From positions 1-64,000 of the forward strand of contig NZ_SBEF01000004.1 in the NCBI RefSeq assembly GCF_004011885.1: a stretch of 64,000 nt of DNA, in the 5' to 3' direction. This stretch comes from Serratia microhaemolytica. GTDB lineage: Bacteria > Pseudomonadota > Gammaproteobacteria > Enterobacterales > Enterobacteriaceae. Made by a program: the position numbers and the translations under genes. The notes beneath the pieces are model-generated. The model saw only the letters and a program-made list of their open reading frames with translations, was not told the origin of the DNA and searched no databases. Below, one piece after another: positions 56,493 through 64,000 of the stretch (its first letter is position 1; each line of letters opens with the position of its first letter).

Positions 56493-56884
56493 TGAATACT
56501 CTACTGAAACAGATTTTTTTAGCGATAACATTGGCATCATTAACTACATCAACCTTTGCTTACACAGAAAAGCAAAAGCTGGATTATTGCGCCACAGCGG
56601 GTTCTTGGGCCGCTCAGACAATAGCCAATGAAGAAAAGATTCAGAACCCAAGGTTAGACCGAGACAAGGTAACCTCTGTTTTAATAAGCAGAACTAAGAT
56701 GAAAGATATCAATGATAAGAAGATACAAGTGCCCAATCTTGGTGACTTGTATCTTCAAACAATCATGGTGTCCATTCCGTATATAAACGATGAAAAAAAA
56801 CCTGCGGTTTTTATAGCATCGTCAATTATATCAGCGGAAGAGTGCTCGATTAGCAATCCCTCATATTTTATCTTGCAAAAATAG
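56489..56884 (+). CDS. probable periplasmic immunity protein for the Tlde1-like toxin
   Basis: A 131-residue protein with a clear Sec signal (LLKQIFLAITLASLTTSTFA) followed by a small soluble domain containing two Cys (DYCATAGSWAAQ and SAEECSISN). It is coupled by ATGATG to the toxin gene, as toxin/immunity pairs usually are, and would face the periplasm where Tlde1 acts. Its identity as immunity protein is inferred from context; the family is not recognised by sequence. Confidence 0.65.
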   Translation: MMNTLLKQIFLAITLASLTTSTFAYTEKQKLDYCATAGSWAAQTIANEEKIQNPRLDRDKVTSVLISRTKMKDINDKKIQVPNLGDLYLQTIMVSIPYINDEKKPAVFIASSIISAEECSISNPSYFILQK

Positions 56885-56953
56885 ATCAGTTACTGTTTCA
56901 CCAATAAACGAAGCCTCAGCATAGTCTGGGGCTTTTCTATTTTGGATATTTCA

Positions 56954-57310
56954 ATGCCACCACGTACCCCAAAAGCCTGCCGTTGTCGTGGGTGTCGTAA
57001 CACCACCACAGATAGCAGTGGGTTTTGCGATGCTCACAAAGGTGAGAACTGGAAGAACTACAAGCCAGGGCAGAACCGCCACCAGCGCGGTTACGGCAGC
57101 CATTGGGATGCTATTAAGAAACGCATTCTTAAGCGTGACAATGGGTTGTGTCAGTTATGCTTGCAGCGCGGGGCAATTACTGCAGCAACTTGTGTTGATC
57201 ACATTACCCCTATAGCGCACGGTGGCGGCGATAGTGCGGACAACTTACAAAGCCTATGCGCCCCTTGCCATCGAGCAAAGACCGCACGAGAGCGGCGCAC
57301 AGGGCGGTAA
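56954..57310 (+). CDS. HNH endonuclease of the packaging module
   Basis: A 118-residue HNH protein. An N-terminal zinc-type CRCRGCR..C..H segment is followed by RHQRGYGSHWDAIKKRILKRD, then the HNH core CVDHITPIAHGGGDSADNLQSLCAPCHRAKTARERR. HNH genes directly before terminase genes are typical of HK97-type cos phages and assist terminase cleavage. Start ATG 56954 is favoured over an upstream frame. Confidence 0.88.
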   Translation: MPPRTPKACRCRGCRNTTTDSSGFCDAHKGENWKNYKPGQNRHQRGYGSHWDAIKKRILKRDNGLCQLCLQRGAITAATCVDHITPIAHGGGDSADNLQSLCAPCHRAKTARERRTGR

Positions 57311-57405
57311 GGGGGGGTAAAATCTCTACAGCGTTTTCCCTTCCGTACTGCCCGCCCCTACACATTTACGTACCCGCGAAAAATGAAATTTAATCTGGAG
57401 CGACT

Positions 57406-57900
57406 ATGGCCGGAACGGCAGGCCGATCCGGGCGACGCCCCAAACCGACCGCACGAAAGGAGTTGGCTGGCAACCCCGGCAAGCGGTCATTAAATAAAGA
57501 TGAGCCAGTGTTCACTCCGATCAAGGGGGTAGAGCCTCCGGCATGGTTTGAAGAAGAAGATTTGCCCTTGGCTACAGTGATGTGGCAAATGACTACCAAG
57601 GAATTATGCGGACAGGGGATCTTGTGCGTAACCGATCTGGCAGTGTTGGAGCGGTGGTGCGTAGCCTATGAATTCTGGCGTCGGGCAGTAAAGAAGATCG
57701 CCAGCCAAGGCAACACTGTGCCAGGCGTCACTGGCGGTGTGGTCAAGAATCCTGAGTTAACAGCCAAAAAAGAGCAGCAATCAGAAATGGATAGCACCGG
57801 TGCCTTGCTCGGACTCGATCCCAGCAGTCGCCAACGGTTGATTGGCTTGGCGGGGCAAAAGAAAACCTCAAATCCTTTCATCAAGTTGATAACGTCATGA
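57406..57900 (+). CDS. P27-family terminase small subunit
   Basis: A 164-residue protein with the basic [25 protein letters not shown] opening and the [18 protein letters not shown] and [13 protein letters not shown] segments of P27-type small terminases. It binds the packaging site and passes DNA to the large subunit, whose gene overlaps it by four bases. Confidence 0.9.
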   Translation: MAGTAGRSGRRPKPTARKELAGNPGKRSLNKDEPVFTPIKGVEPPAWFEEEDLPLATVMWQMTTKELCGQGILCVTDLAVLERWCVAYEFWRRAVKKIASQGNTVPGVTGGVVKNPELTAKKEQQSEMDSTGALLGLDPSSRQRLIGLAGQKKTSNPFIKLITS

Positions 57901-59630
57901 CACGAAAATCCTACCCAAACGTTAACGCAGCCAATCAGTATGCACGAGATGTGGTGCGCGGGAAGATTGTCGCCTGCCAGTTTGTTATCTCTGCTTGTCA
58001 GCGACACATGGACGATCTTGCTGAAGAGAAGGGGCGTAAGTTTCGCTATCGCTTTGACCGCGACTTGGCAGAGCAGGCAGCCAAATTTATCCAGTTGTTG
58101 CCACACACCAAGGGCGAGTGGGCCTATAAGCGCATGCCGATAACTCTGGAGCCGTGGCAGCTTTTCATTGTTTGCTCTGTTTTTGGTTGGGTACATAAGG
58201 GGAGCAGGCTTCGCCGGTTTCGTGAAGTCTACACCGAGATACCGCGTAAAAATGGTAAATCAGCAATCTCTGCTGGTGTGGCGCTTTACGGCTTCACTTG
58301 CGATGGCGAGTTTGGTGCCGAAGTCTATTCAGGGGCCACAACAGAGAAACAAGCCTGGGAAGTGTTTAGACCAGCCCGGTTAATGTGCAAGCGCACCCCA
58401 CTACTGATGGAGGCATTTGGGATAGAGGTTAATGCCTCAAACTTGAACCGCCCTGAAGATGGCGCCCGTTTTGAGCCATTGATTGGTAATCCTGGTGACG
58501 GTTCATCACCCAGTCTTGCAGTAGTTGATGAATACCATGAGCATCCTACTGATGCACTGTATACCACTATGCTCACGGGTATGGGGGCCCGCCGTCAGGG
58601 GTTAATGTGGGCGATCACAACGGCAGGTTATAACATTGAAGGCCCGTGCTATGACAAGCGGCGAGAAGTGATAGAAGCGCTAAATGGCACGGTGCCGAAC
58701 GATGAGCTGTTTGGCATTATCTACACCATTGATGAGGGGGACGACTGGACAAAACCGGCTGCACTGGAGAAGGCCAACCCAAACATGGGGGTTTCTGTCT
58801 ACCGTGACTTCTTGCTCAGCCAGCAGCAACGGGCGATTAACAACGCAAGGCTGGCGGGGCCATTCAAAACAAAACATCTCAATATCTGGGTATCAGCCCG
58901 TAACGCTTTCTTTAACCTTGTTAGCCTGAAGCGTTGCGAGGATACCACGCTAACGCTTGAGCAGTTTGAGGGACAACCTTGCCTGCTTGGTTTTGACCTT
59001 GCACGCAAGTTGGACATGAACAGTATGGCACGTCTGTTTACCCGTGATATTGATGGCAAACGGCACTACTACAGTGTTGCTCCTCGCTTCTGGGTGCCCT
59101 ATGACACGGTGTACAGCGTAGAAAAAAACGAAGATAGGCGAACCGCTGAACGTTTCCAAAAGTGGGTAGAAATGGGGCTGTTATCGGTAACCGAAGGTGC
59201 CGAGGTTGATTATCGTTACATCATGGAGGAAGCCAAGGCAGCCAATCGCCTGAACCCTGTAGAAGAGTCGCCTATTGATCCTTTTGGCGCTACCGGCATT
59301 TCTCACGAACTGGCTGACGAGAACATGTCGCCCATTACTATCATTCAGAACTACACCAACATGTCGGATGCCATGAAAGAGCTGGAAGCGGCGATTGAAT
59401 CAGGCCGATTCCATCATGATGGCAACCCGATCATGCTTTGGTGCCTGAGTAACGTAATCGGCAAGTTTTTACCGGGTAATGATGATGTTGTAAAGCCGAT
59501 CAAGGAACAAGCTGGCAGCAAAATTGATGGCGCGGTAGCGCTGGTGATGACCATCGGACGGGCAATGCTCCATGACACCACGGAAAGTTTGGCTAAACAC
59601 ATCGAAACCCACGGGTTGCGTTCACTCTAA
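57897..59630 (+). CDS. terminase large subunit
   Basis: The packaging motor of 577 residues. The ATPase domain has the Walker A-like [14 protein letters not shown] and Walker [12 protein letters not shown]. The C-terminal nuclease domain begins around [19 protein letters not shown] with its Asp residues. It is of the HK97-type TerL lineage. Confidence 0.92.
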   Translation: MTRKSYPNVNAANQYARDVVRGKIVACQFVISACQRHMDDLAEEKGRKFRYRFDRDLAEQAAKFIQLLPHTKGEWAYKRMPITLEPWQLFIVCSVFGWVHKGSRLRRFREVYTEIPRKNGKSAISAGVALYGFTCDGEFGAEVYSGATTEKQAWEVFRPARLMCKRTPLLMEAFGIEVNASNLNRPEDGARFEPLIGNPGDGSSPSLAVVDEYHEHPTDALYTTMLTGMGARRQGLMWAITTAGYNIEGPCYDKRREVIEALNGTVPNDELFGIIYTIDEGDDWTKPAALEKANPNMGVSVYRDFLLSQQQRAINNARLAGPFKTKHLNIWVSARNAFFNLVSLKRCEDTTLTLEQFEGQPCLLGFDLARKLDMNSMARLFTRDIDGKRHYYSVAPRFWVPYDTVYSVEKNEDRRTAERFQKWVEMGLLSVTEGAEVDYRYIMEEAKAANRLNPVEESPIDPFGATGISHELADENMSPITIIQNYTNMSDAMKELEAAIESGRFHHDGNPIMLWCLSNVIGKFLPGNDDVVKPIKEQAGSKIDGAVALVMTIGRAMLHDTTESLAKHIETHGLRSL

Positions 59631-59642
59631 CGGAAACAGAAC

Positions 59643-59834
59643 ATGCGGATCATTCATTTAATTGGCGCACTGGCTTTGCTGGTGGGTGTTGCTGGTGCCT
59701 TTTTGCTGACTTACGGTGTATGGCTCATCTATCCAGCGGCAGGCTTTATCGTTGCGGGAATACTTTGCCTCACATGGTCATGGCTGGTATCTAAAATGCT
59801 CAGTGGTAATCTGCGGCAGGATAAGGGGGATTGA
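59643..59834 (+). CDS. small membrane protein of the packaging module
   Basis: A 63-residue protein with two transmembrane helices ([23 protein letters not shown] and [18 protein letters not shown]) and a charged C-terminus. It is fitted between terminase and portal, with its stop overlapping the portal start. Small membrane proteins at this point are common in HK97-type phages. Role unknown. Confidence 0.7.
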   Translation: MRIIHLIGALALLVGVAGAFLLTYGVWLIYPAAGFIVAGILCLTWSWLVSKMLSGNLRQDKGD

Positions 59835-61063
59835 TGTTCTTTCCTGGTCTGTTTCAAAAGTCGGCAGATAAGCCGCTAACATCACAAGCGCTTGCTGAGC
59901 TTATTGGCCTTTCCTACGACACCTATGTCGGCAGGAAAATCAGCCCACAATTATCCATGCAACTCACGTCAGTGTTTAGCTGTGTACGTGTACTGGCAGA
60001 ATCGGTGGGCATGCTGCCCTGCACGCTGTATGAACAGTTAGAGCGAGGTAATAAACGGGCAATAAAGGAACGACTGAATAAGCTACTTTCGGTTAAGCCC
60101 AACGACTACATGACACCACAAGAGTTCTGGGAGTTGTTGATCGCCTGCTTGTGTTTGAGGGGAAATTTTTACGCTTACAAAGTAATGGCACTTGGTGAAG
60201 TGGTTGAATTACTCCCATTGGATCCAAGCAGTGTTGTCCCTCGGCTCGGCAGTGATTGGAAGCCAATATACCAAGTAACACTACCCGACGGCAGTTGCGC
60301 CACATTGACGCAAGATGAAATCTGGCATGTGCGTATTTTTACGCTGGATGGGCTGGTTGGCCTAAGTCCAATTGCCTATGCCCGTCAAGCTATCGGGTTG
60401 GGCATTGCCACAGAAGAACACGGGGCCAGGCTGTTTGGCAATGGCGCGGTAACCAGTGGTCTCTTGCAAACCGACCAGACATTGACAGACGAGGCGTTCA
60501 ATCGTCTGAAAAGTGATTTTGAAACCCGCCATCAAGGGTTATCAAATGCTCACAAACCGATGATTTTGGAAATGGGGCTAAAGTGGCAACAAATCAGCCT
60601 GAGCGCCGAAGATGCCCAGTTTCTGGAAACCAGAAAGTTTCAGCTTGAGGAAATCTGCCGTATTTTCCGTGTTCCGCTGCACATGGTGCAGAACACGGAT
60701 CGCGCCACATTCAACAATATTGAGAATCTGGGGATAGGCTTCATTAACTATTCCCTGGTGCCGTACCTTACCCGCATTGAACAACGGATCAATATTGGAT
60801 TGGTTAAACCCTCTGCTCAGGGGCGTTTTTACGCCAAGTTCAATGCAGGAGCACTGCTGCGGGGTGATATGAAGTCGCGGTTTGATGCTTATGCTACGGG
60901 GATCAACTGGGGGATCTACTCACCGAATGAATGCCGTGAACTGGAGGAACTTAACCCTCGCAATGGTGGTGATATCTATCTCACACCAATGAACATGACA
61001 ACTAAGCCAAACGAGAGTGGCAAGAACAACCCCATTGAGGAACACAGTGATGGCAATGACTAA
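59831..61063 (+). CDS. HK97-type portal protein
   Basis: A 410-residue portal protein. Conserved blocks are [58 protein letters not shown], and [26 protein letters not shown]. It forms the dodecameric vertex through which DNA is packaged. Its end overlaps the protease gene. Confidence 0.93.
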   Translation: MMFFPGLFQKSADKPLTSQALAELIGLSYDTYVGRKISPQLSMQLTSVFSCVRVLAESVGMLPCTLYEQLERGNKRAIKERLNKLLSVKPNDYMTPQEFWELLIACLCLRGNFYAYKVMALGEVVELLPLDPSSVVPRLGSDWKPIYQVTLPDGSCATLTQDEIWHVRIFTLDGLVGLSPIAYARQAIGLGIATEEHGARLFGNGAVTSGLLQTDQTLTDEAFNRLKSDFETRHQGLSNAHKPMILEMGLKWQQISLSAEDAQFLETRKFQLEEICRIFRVPLHMVQNTDRATFNNIENLGIGFINYSLVPYLTRIEQRINIGLVKPSAQGRFYAKFNAGALLRGDMKSRFDAYATGINWGIYSPNECRELEELNPRNGGDIYLTPMNMTTKPNESGKNNPIEEHSDGND

Positions 61064-61703
61064 ACAGCGCCTGGACGTTCCGCTAAAGCTGAAATCGGTC
61101 AGTGATAGCGGTGAGTTTGAGGGTTATGGTTCAGTGTTTGGCGTGAAAGACAGCTATGGCGATATTGTCGTGCCTGGCGCGTTCGTAAAGTCCTTGGATA
61201 ACTGGAAATCGAAGGGCGCACAGCCCGCCATGCTCTGGCAACACAAAACAGATGAACCGATCGGGGTTTATACCGACATGCGGGAAGATGATGTTGGCCT
61301 TTATGTTAAAGGGCGATTACTGATTGACGATGATCCCCTGGCAAAGCGTGCATATGCCCATATGAAGGCCGGTTCGTTAACCGGCCTTTCTATTGGTTAC
61401 GTGCTGAATGACTGGGAGTACGACCGAGCAAAAGATGCCTTTATCCTAAAGGAGATCGACCTGTGGGAAGTCAGCCCAGTCACCTTCCCGGCAAATGATG
61501 AAGCGCGGGTGAGTGATGTCAAGTCAGCGTTTGCCCGTGGTGAAACACCATCCCCTAAAAATATAGAACGAGTCCTGCGCGATGCTGGGCTATCCCGTTC
61601 ACAAGCCAAAGCATTCATGGCTAACGGCTATAGTGCCTTATCACTGCGTGATGCTGATGATATGGAAACTGCACTGAACATACTGAAATCTATTAAATTC
61701 TGA
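61050..61703 (+). CDS. HK97-type prohead protease
   Basis: A 217-residue serine protease that matures the capsid. The pattern EGYGSVFGVKDSYGDIVVPGAF opens the domain; the His lies in MLWQHKTDEPIG and the Ser in AGSLTGLSIGY. ATG 61050 follows GAGGA and overlaps the portal gene by 14 bases. Confidence 0.9.
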   Translation: MAMTKQRLDVPLKLKSVSDSGEFEGYGSVFGVKDSYGDIVVPGAFVKSLDNWKSKGAQPAMLWQHKTDEPIGVYTDMREDDVGLYVKGRLLIDDDPLAKRAYAHMKAGSLTGLSIGYVLNDWEYDRAKDAFILKEIDLWEVSPVTFPANDEARVSDVKSAFARGETPSPKNIERVLRDAGLSRSQAKAFMANGYSALSLRDADDMETALNILKSIKF

Positions 61704-61720
61704 ATCTGGAGAATCACATC

Positions 61721-62929
61721 ATGCCAATTGATATTAAAGATGTAGAACTGGTCGCACAGGAACTGAAGGGTAACTTTGATGACTTCACCAAAAAAAATGA
61801 CAAGCGGCTGGAAGCGATCGAGCAGGAAAAAGGCAAACTGGCGGAAACGGTTGATACGCTCAACGGCAAGTTATCCGAGCTGGATGCACTGAAAACCTCA
61901 TTGGAAGAGGAGCTAAAGCAAGTTAAGCGCCCCAGTGGTGGACCAACAAGCAAAACCGCCAGTGAACACAAGACGGCTTTCATTAATTTCGTGCGCAAGG
62001 GGAAAGAGGAAGGGTTGCGTGAGTTAGAGCAAAAAGCGTTACAGATTAACGTTGATTCTGATGGGGGTTATGCCGTACCTGAAGAACTTGATCGCACCAT
62101 CCTTGAACTGCTTAATGACGAAGTCATCATGCGCCAAGAAGCTACCGTGATCACAGTAGGCGGTTCTGAGTATAAAAAACTGGTTAACCTGGGCGGGACA
62201 GCCTCTGGTTGGGTGGGTGAAACGGATGCACGGCCTGCTACTGAAACCTCAAAACTTGGCCAGATCACCCCCTTCATGGGAGAAATTTACGGCAACCCTC
62301 AAGCCACTCAAATGATGTTAGATGATGCATTCTTCAATGTTGAAAGTTGGTTGAACAGTGAGTTGGCTAACGAGTTTTCTGAAAAAGAAGAAATTGCTTT
62401 CACCCTTGGTGATGGCGCTAAAAAACCCAAAGGGTTCTTGGCTTACGATTCAAATGCTGAGGATGATAAGAGCCGTGCTTTTGGTGTATTACAACACGTT
62501 GCATCCGGCAGCGTGGGTGGATTGACAACAGATGCCATCATCAAACTGGTATACACCTTGCGCAAAGTACACCGTGCTGGCGCTAAGTTTATGATGAACA
62601 ACAACGCCCTATTTCAAATTCGCATGTTGAAAGACACAGAAGGCAACTACTTATGGCGACCAGGGCTAGAGCTTGGGCAACCCTCAACACTCATCGGCTA
62701 TGGCATTGCTGAAAATGAGCAAATGCCAGACATTGCCGCCGATGCCAAAGCGATAGCGTTTGGTAACTTCAAACGAGGCTACGCCATCGTTGATCGCATG
62801 GGTACACGTATTCTGCGTGATCCGTACACCAACAAACCGTTTGTTGGTTTCTACACCACCAAACGCACTGGCGGTATGCTGGTTGACTCTCAGGCTATCA
62901 AGCTACTGAAAATCGGTACCACGGCGTAA
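61721..62929 (+). CDS. HK97-type major capsid protein
   Basis: A 402-residue capsid protein. The first 100 residues are a Lys/Glu-rich coiled-coil delta domain (scaffold), probably removed by the prohead protease. They are followed by the mature HK97 fold beginning near VDSDGGYAVPEELDRTI. GDGAKKPKGFLAY and WRPGLELGQPSTLIGY are typical internal blocks. GGAGAA precedes the ATG. Confidence 0.93.
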   Translation: MPIDIKDVELVAQELKGNFDDFTKKNDKRLEAIEQEKGKLAETVDTLNGKLSELDALKTSLEEELKQVKRPSGGPTSKTASEHKTAFINFVRKGKEEGLRELEQKALQINVDSDGGYAVPEELDRTILELLNDEVIMRQEATVITVGGSEYKKLVNLGGTASGWVGETDARPATETSKLGQITPFMGEIYGNPQATQMMLDDAFFNVESWLNSELANEFSEKEEIAFTLGDGAKKPKGFLAYDSNAEDDKSRAFGVLQHVASGSVGGLTTDAIIKLVYTLRKVHRAGAKFMMNNNALFQIRMLKDTEGNYLWRPGLELGQPSTLIGYGIAENEQMPDIAADAKAIAFGNFKRGYAIVDRMGTRILRDPYTNKPFVGFYTTKRTGGMLVDSQAIKLLKIGTTA

Positions 62930-62957
62930 TTACTGGGGGCATTGCCCCCCCTTTCAT

Positions 62958-63233
62958 ATGAGAGCGATGAAGATGATCAAGTTACTTGAAGATCTAAAGT
63001 GGTCACCGAACGGCTGCGTGATTGAAATTATCCGTGCGGGTGAATATCAACCCAGTGAACTGCCAGAACGTGCAATCGCTATTGCCAGTCAATTGAATAT
63101 TATCTGTTCTGTTGACAGTGGCGACGATGGGCAAAATGCTGGACAAGAGCAGCAGTCAGAGCAAGAACAAGAGCCAGAATCAGAGCCACAGCTAGCACAA
63201 CAAGCAGAGCCAGCTAAAAAAGGGAAAAAATAA
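62958..63233 (+). CDS. small phage structural-region protein, unknown
   Basis: A 91-residue protein with a folded N-terminal half (LEDLKWSPNGCVIEIIRAGEYQPSELPERAIAIASQLNI) and a Gln/Glu-rich tail of EQEQEPESEP type ending in Lys. The position after the capsid gene suggests a head decoration or small accessory protein. Several in-frame ATG codons (62958, 62967, 62973) are possible starts. Confidence 0.65.
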   Translation: MRAMKMIKLLEDLKWSPNGCVIEIIRAGEYQPSELPERAIAIASQLNIICSVDSGDDGQNAGQEQQSEQEQEPESEPQLAQQAEPAKKGKK

Positions 63234-63250
63234 CCTAATGGGGCGTAATC

Positions 63251-63568
63251 ATGTTGTTTGTAGAGATAGACCTGATAAAAGCGCAATGCAAGATTGACCC
63301 TGACTTAACCGAGGAAGATGAACTACTTCAGCTTTATGCAGAGGCAGCCCAGGAAAAGGCGCTCATCTACTTAAACCGAGGCGTTTACACAGACTCCGTT
63401 CCAGAAACTGATCCCGATGGAATTCTGATAAACAGCAGCATCAAGACCGCGATACTTGGCCTTGCATGCCATTACCAGAGAAATCGGGCAACGGTCAGTG
63501 ATTTTGAGCAATCAGAAACACCAATGTTCTTCACTAGTCTGTTATCAGATTATAGGAAGCGCCCCTAA
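63251..63568 (+). CDS. head-tail connector (gp6-like)
   Basis: A 105-residue protein of the phage gp6/DNA-packaging connector type: IDLIKAQCKIDPDLTEEDELLQLYAEAAQEKALIYLNR, then IKTAILGLACHYQRNRA. It should join the portal to tail-completion proteins. It overlaps the next gene by one base (TAATG). Confidence 0.87.
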   Translation: MLFVEIDLIKAQCKIDPDLTEEDELLQLYAEAAQEKALIYLNRGVYTDSVPETDPDGILINSSIKTAILGLACHYQRNRATVSDFEQSETPMFFTSLLSDYRKRP

Positions 63569-63966
63569 TGAGTAAGCGACGATACGCAGAAATCAGTAGC
63601 ACATACAGACCCCCAGCCGAAGGAGAACTCAACCGCCGCGCCCAATTCAGAACGCGTGAAGATGTACCCGGCTCAGGCCATATGGGTGTTGATAGCGTTT
63701 ACCACAACACATTTAAAACTTGGGCGAAGTTGTCAGCGGTTGGCGACTCGGTACGCATTGACTCAATGCAAGTTGATGCCGCCATCACACACCGGATCAT
63801 TATCCGCTATCGCCAAGGCATAACAACGGATGGTGAAGTGGTGATCAGCGGCATGGTTTACCGCATAAAAGGAGCCAAAGACCTCAACGACGAACGCCGC
63901 TTTTTGGTGATTAGCGCTGAAGAACTGGGCACTGTAGAAGCAATAGGGGGTGACAATGGGCATTGA
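63568..63966 (+). CDS. head-tail joining (closure) protein
   Basis: A 132-residue protein of the SPP1 gp16-like head-tail joining family: LNRRAQFRTREDVPGSGHMGV, TWAKLSAVGD, ITHRIIIRYRQGITTDGEVVISGMVYRIKG, ERRFLVISAEEL. It completes the connector below the gp6-like protein. Confidence 0.87.
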   Translation: MSKRRYAEISSTYRPPAEGELNRRAQFRTREDVPGSGHMGVDSVYHNTFKTWAKLSAVGDSVRIDSMQVDAAITHRIIIRYRQGITTDGEVVISGMVYRIKGAKDLNDERRFLVISAEELGTVEAIGGDNGH

Positions 63967-64000
63967 GAGTTCAAACAGTGGCCTGTATCTGCACATCGAT
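63956..64000 (+). CDS. start of the next tail-assembly gene (cut by window end)
   Basis: ATG 63956 opens a frame (MGIESSNSGLYLHID) that overlaps the joining gene by 11 bases and runs off the window. By position it should be the HK97 gp10-like tail-completion protein. Only 15 codons are visible, so identity is a guess from gene order. Confidence 0.5.
   Translation, partial: MGIESSNSGLYLHID

Overview
The window is enterobacterial (Gammaproteobacteria, Enterobacterales). The mukF-mukE-mukB operon, msbA-lpxK-ycaR-kdsB, artPIQM with artJ, grxA-ybjC-rimK-ybjN and tadA/mltF/purL all look like close relatives of the E. coli and Serratia proteins. The chromosomal part is shrunken compared with E. coli gene order: comEC is reduced to a likely 3' remnant before msbA, and ycaQ, ldtD, nfsA, ybjP/Q/S/T, poxB, hcr and glrK are absent from their usual places. 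Long gene-free stretches and IS fragments are scattered through it. This fits a Serratia-type bacterium undergoing reduction, such as a host-associated Serratia symbiotica-like strain. The species is an inference, not a demonstration.

Positions 1-39,480 are chromosome. It opens with the end of an rRNA operon (5S, tRNA-Asp, tRNA-Trp, terminator), then yiaY, a DUF2157 membrane protein, tadA, mltF and purL under a PurR box. A membrane protein of unknown role follows, then the LPS genes msbA-lpxK-ycaR-kdsB, and the coupled cmoM-mukF-mukE-mukB run (tRNA modification and chromosome condensin). Next come ecotin, grxA, ybjC, rimK, ybjN, the arginine transporter genes with an ArgR box pair before artJ, amiD, ltaE, hcp with an NsrR-like operator, and an orphan entC-like gene. 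The right end of this part is accessory debris: a solitary HsdR-N-type nuclease, an ISAs1-family fragment, a small membrane protein and an IS1-family fragment.

From about 39,480 to the end is the left three quarters of an HK97-type siphovirus prophage integrated in tRNA-Pro(GGG). A 3' fragment of that tRNA marks one attachment site. The intact tRNA should lie beyond 64,000. The leftward early operon is int, xis, 3'-5' exonuclease, HD hydrolase, yfdQ-like, yfdP-like and a 62-residue protein, read from a clear pL (TTGACA-17-TAAATT). The immunity region is a BRCT protein, a CI-type repressor, Cro and CII, with a shared ACAACTTTA operator word in both control regions. The rightward early block carries two Rha-type regulators, a DUF4222 protein, a C4-type antisense RNA locus, an O-like initiator containing six origin iterons, a P-like helicase loader, a DUF968 protein and antiterminator Q. 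The late block is a DNA methyltransferase, holins, an M15 endolysin, Rz with embedded Rz1, a Tlde1-like toxin with a probable immunity protein, HNH, terminases, portal, protease, capsid and head-tail joining genes.

The most interesting signals are: (1) a 315-bp strongly self-complementary region (43,550-43,864) that folds as a multibranched RNA plus two more hairpins in the leader of the early operon; (2) the C4 antisense RNA with its a/b target words, overlapped by a continuous Ash-Rha reading frame; (3) a T6SS-type Tlde1 toxin/immunity pair inserted as phage cargo between lysis and packaging genes, flanked by a decayed copy of an HNH gene segment; and (4) the BRCT protein in the rex-like position and the inverted gene at 51,816-52,829, both candidates for prophage-encoded defence or lysogenic functions.
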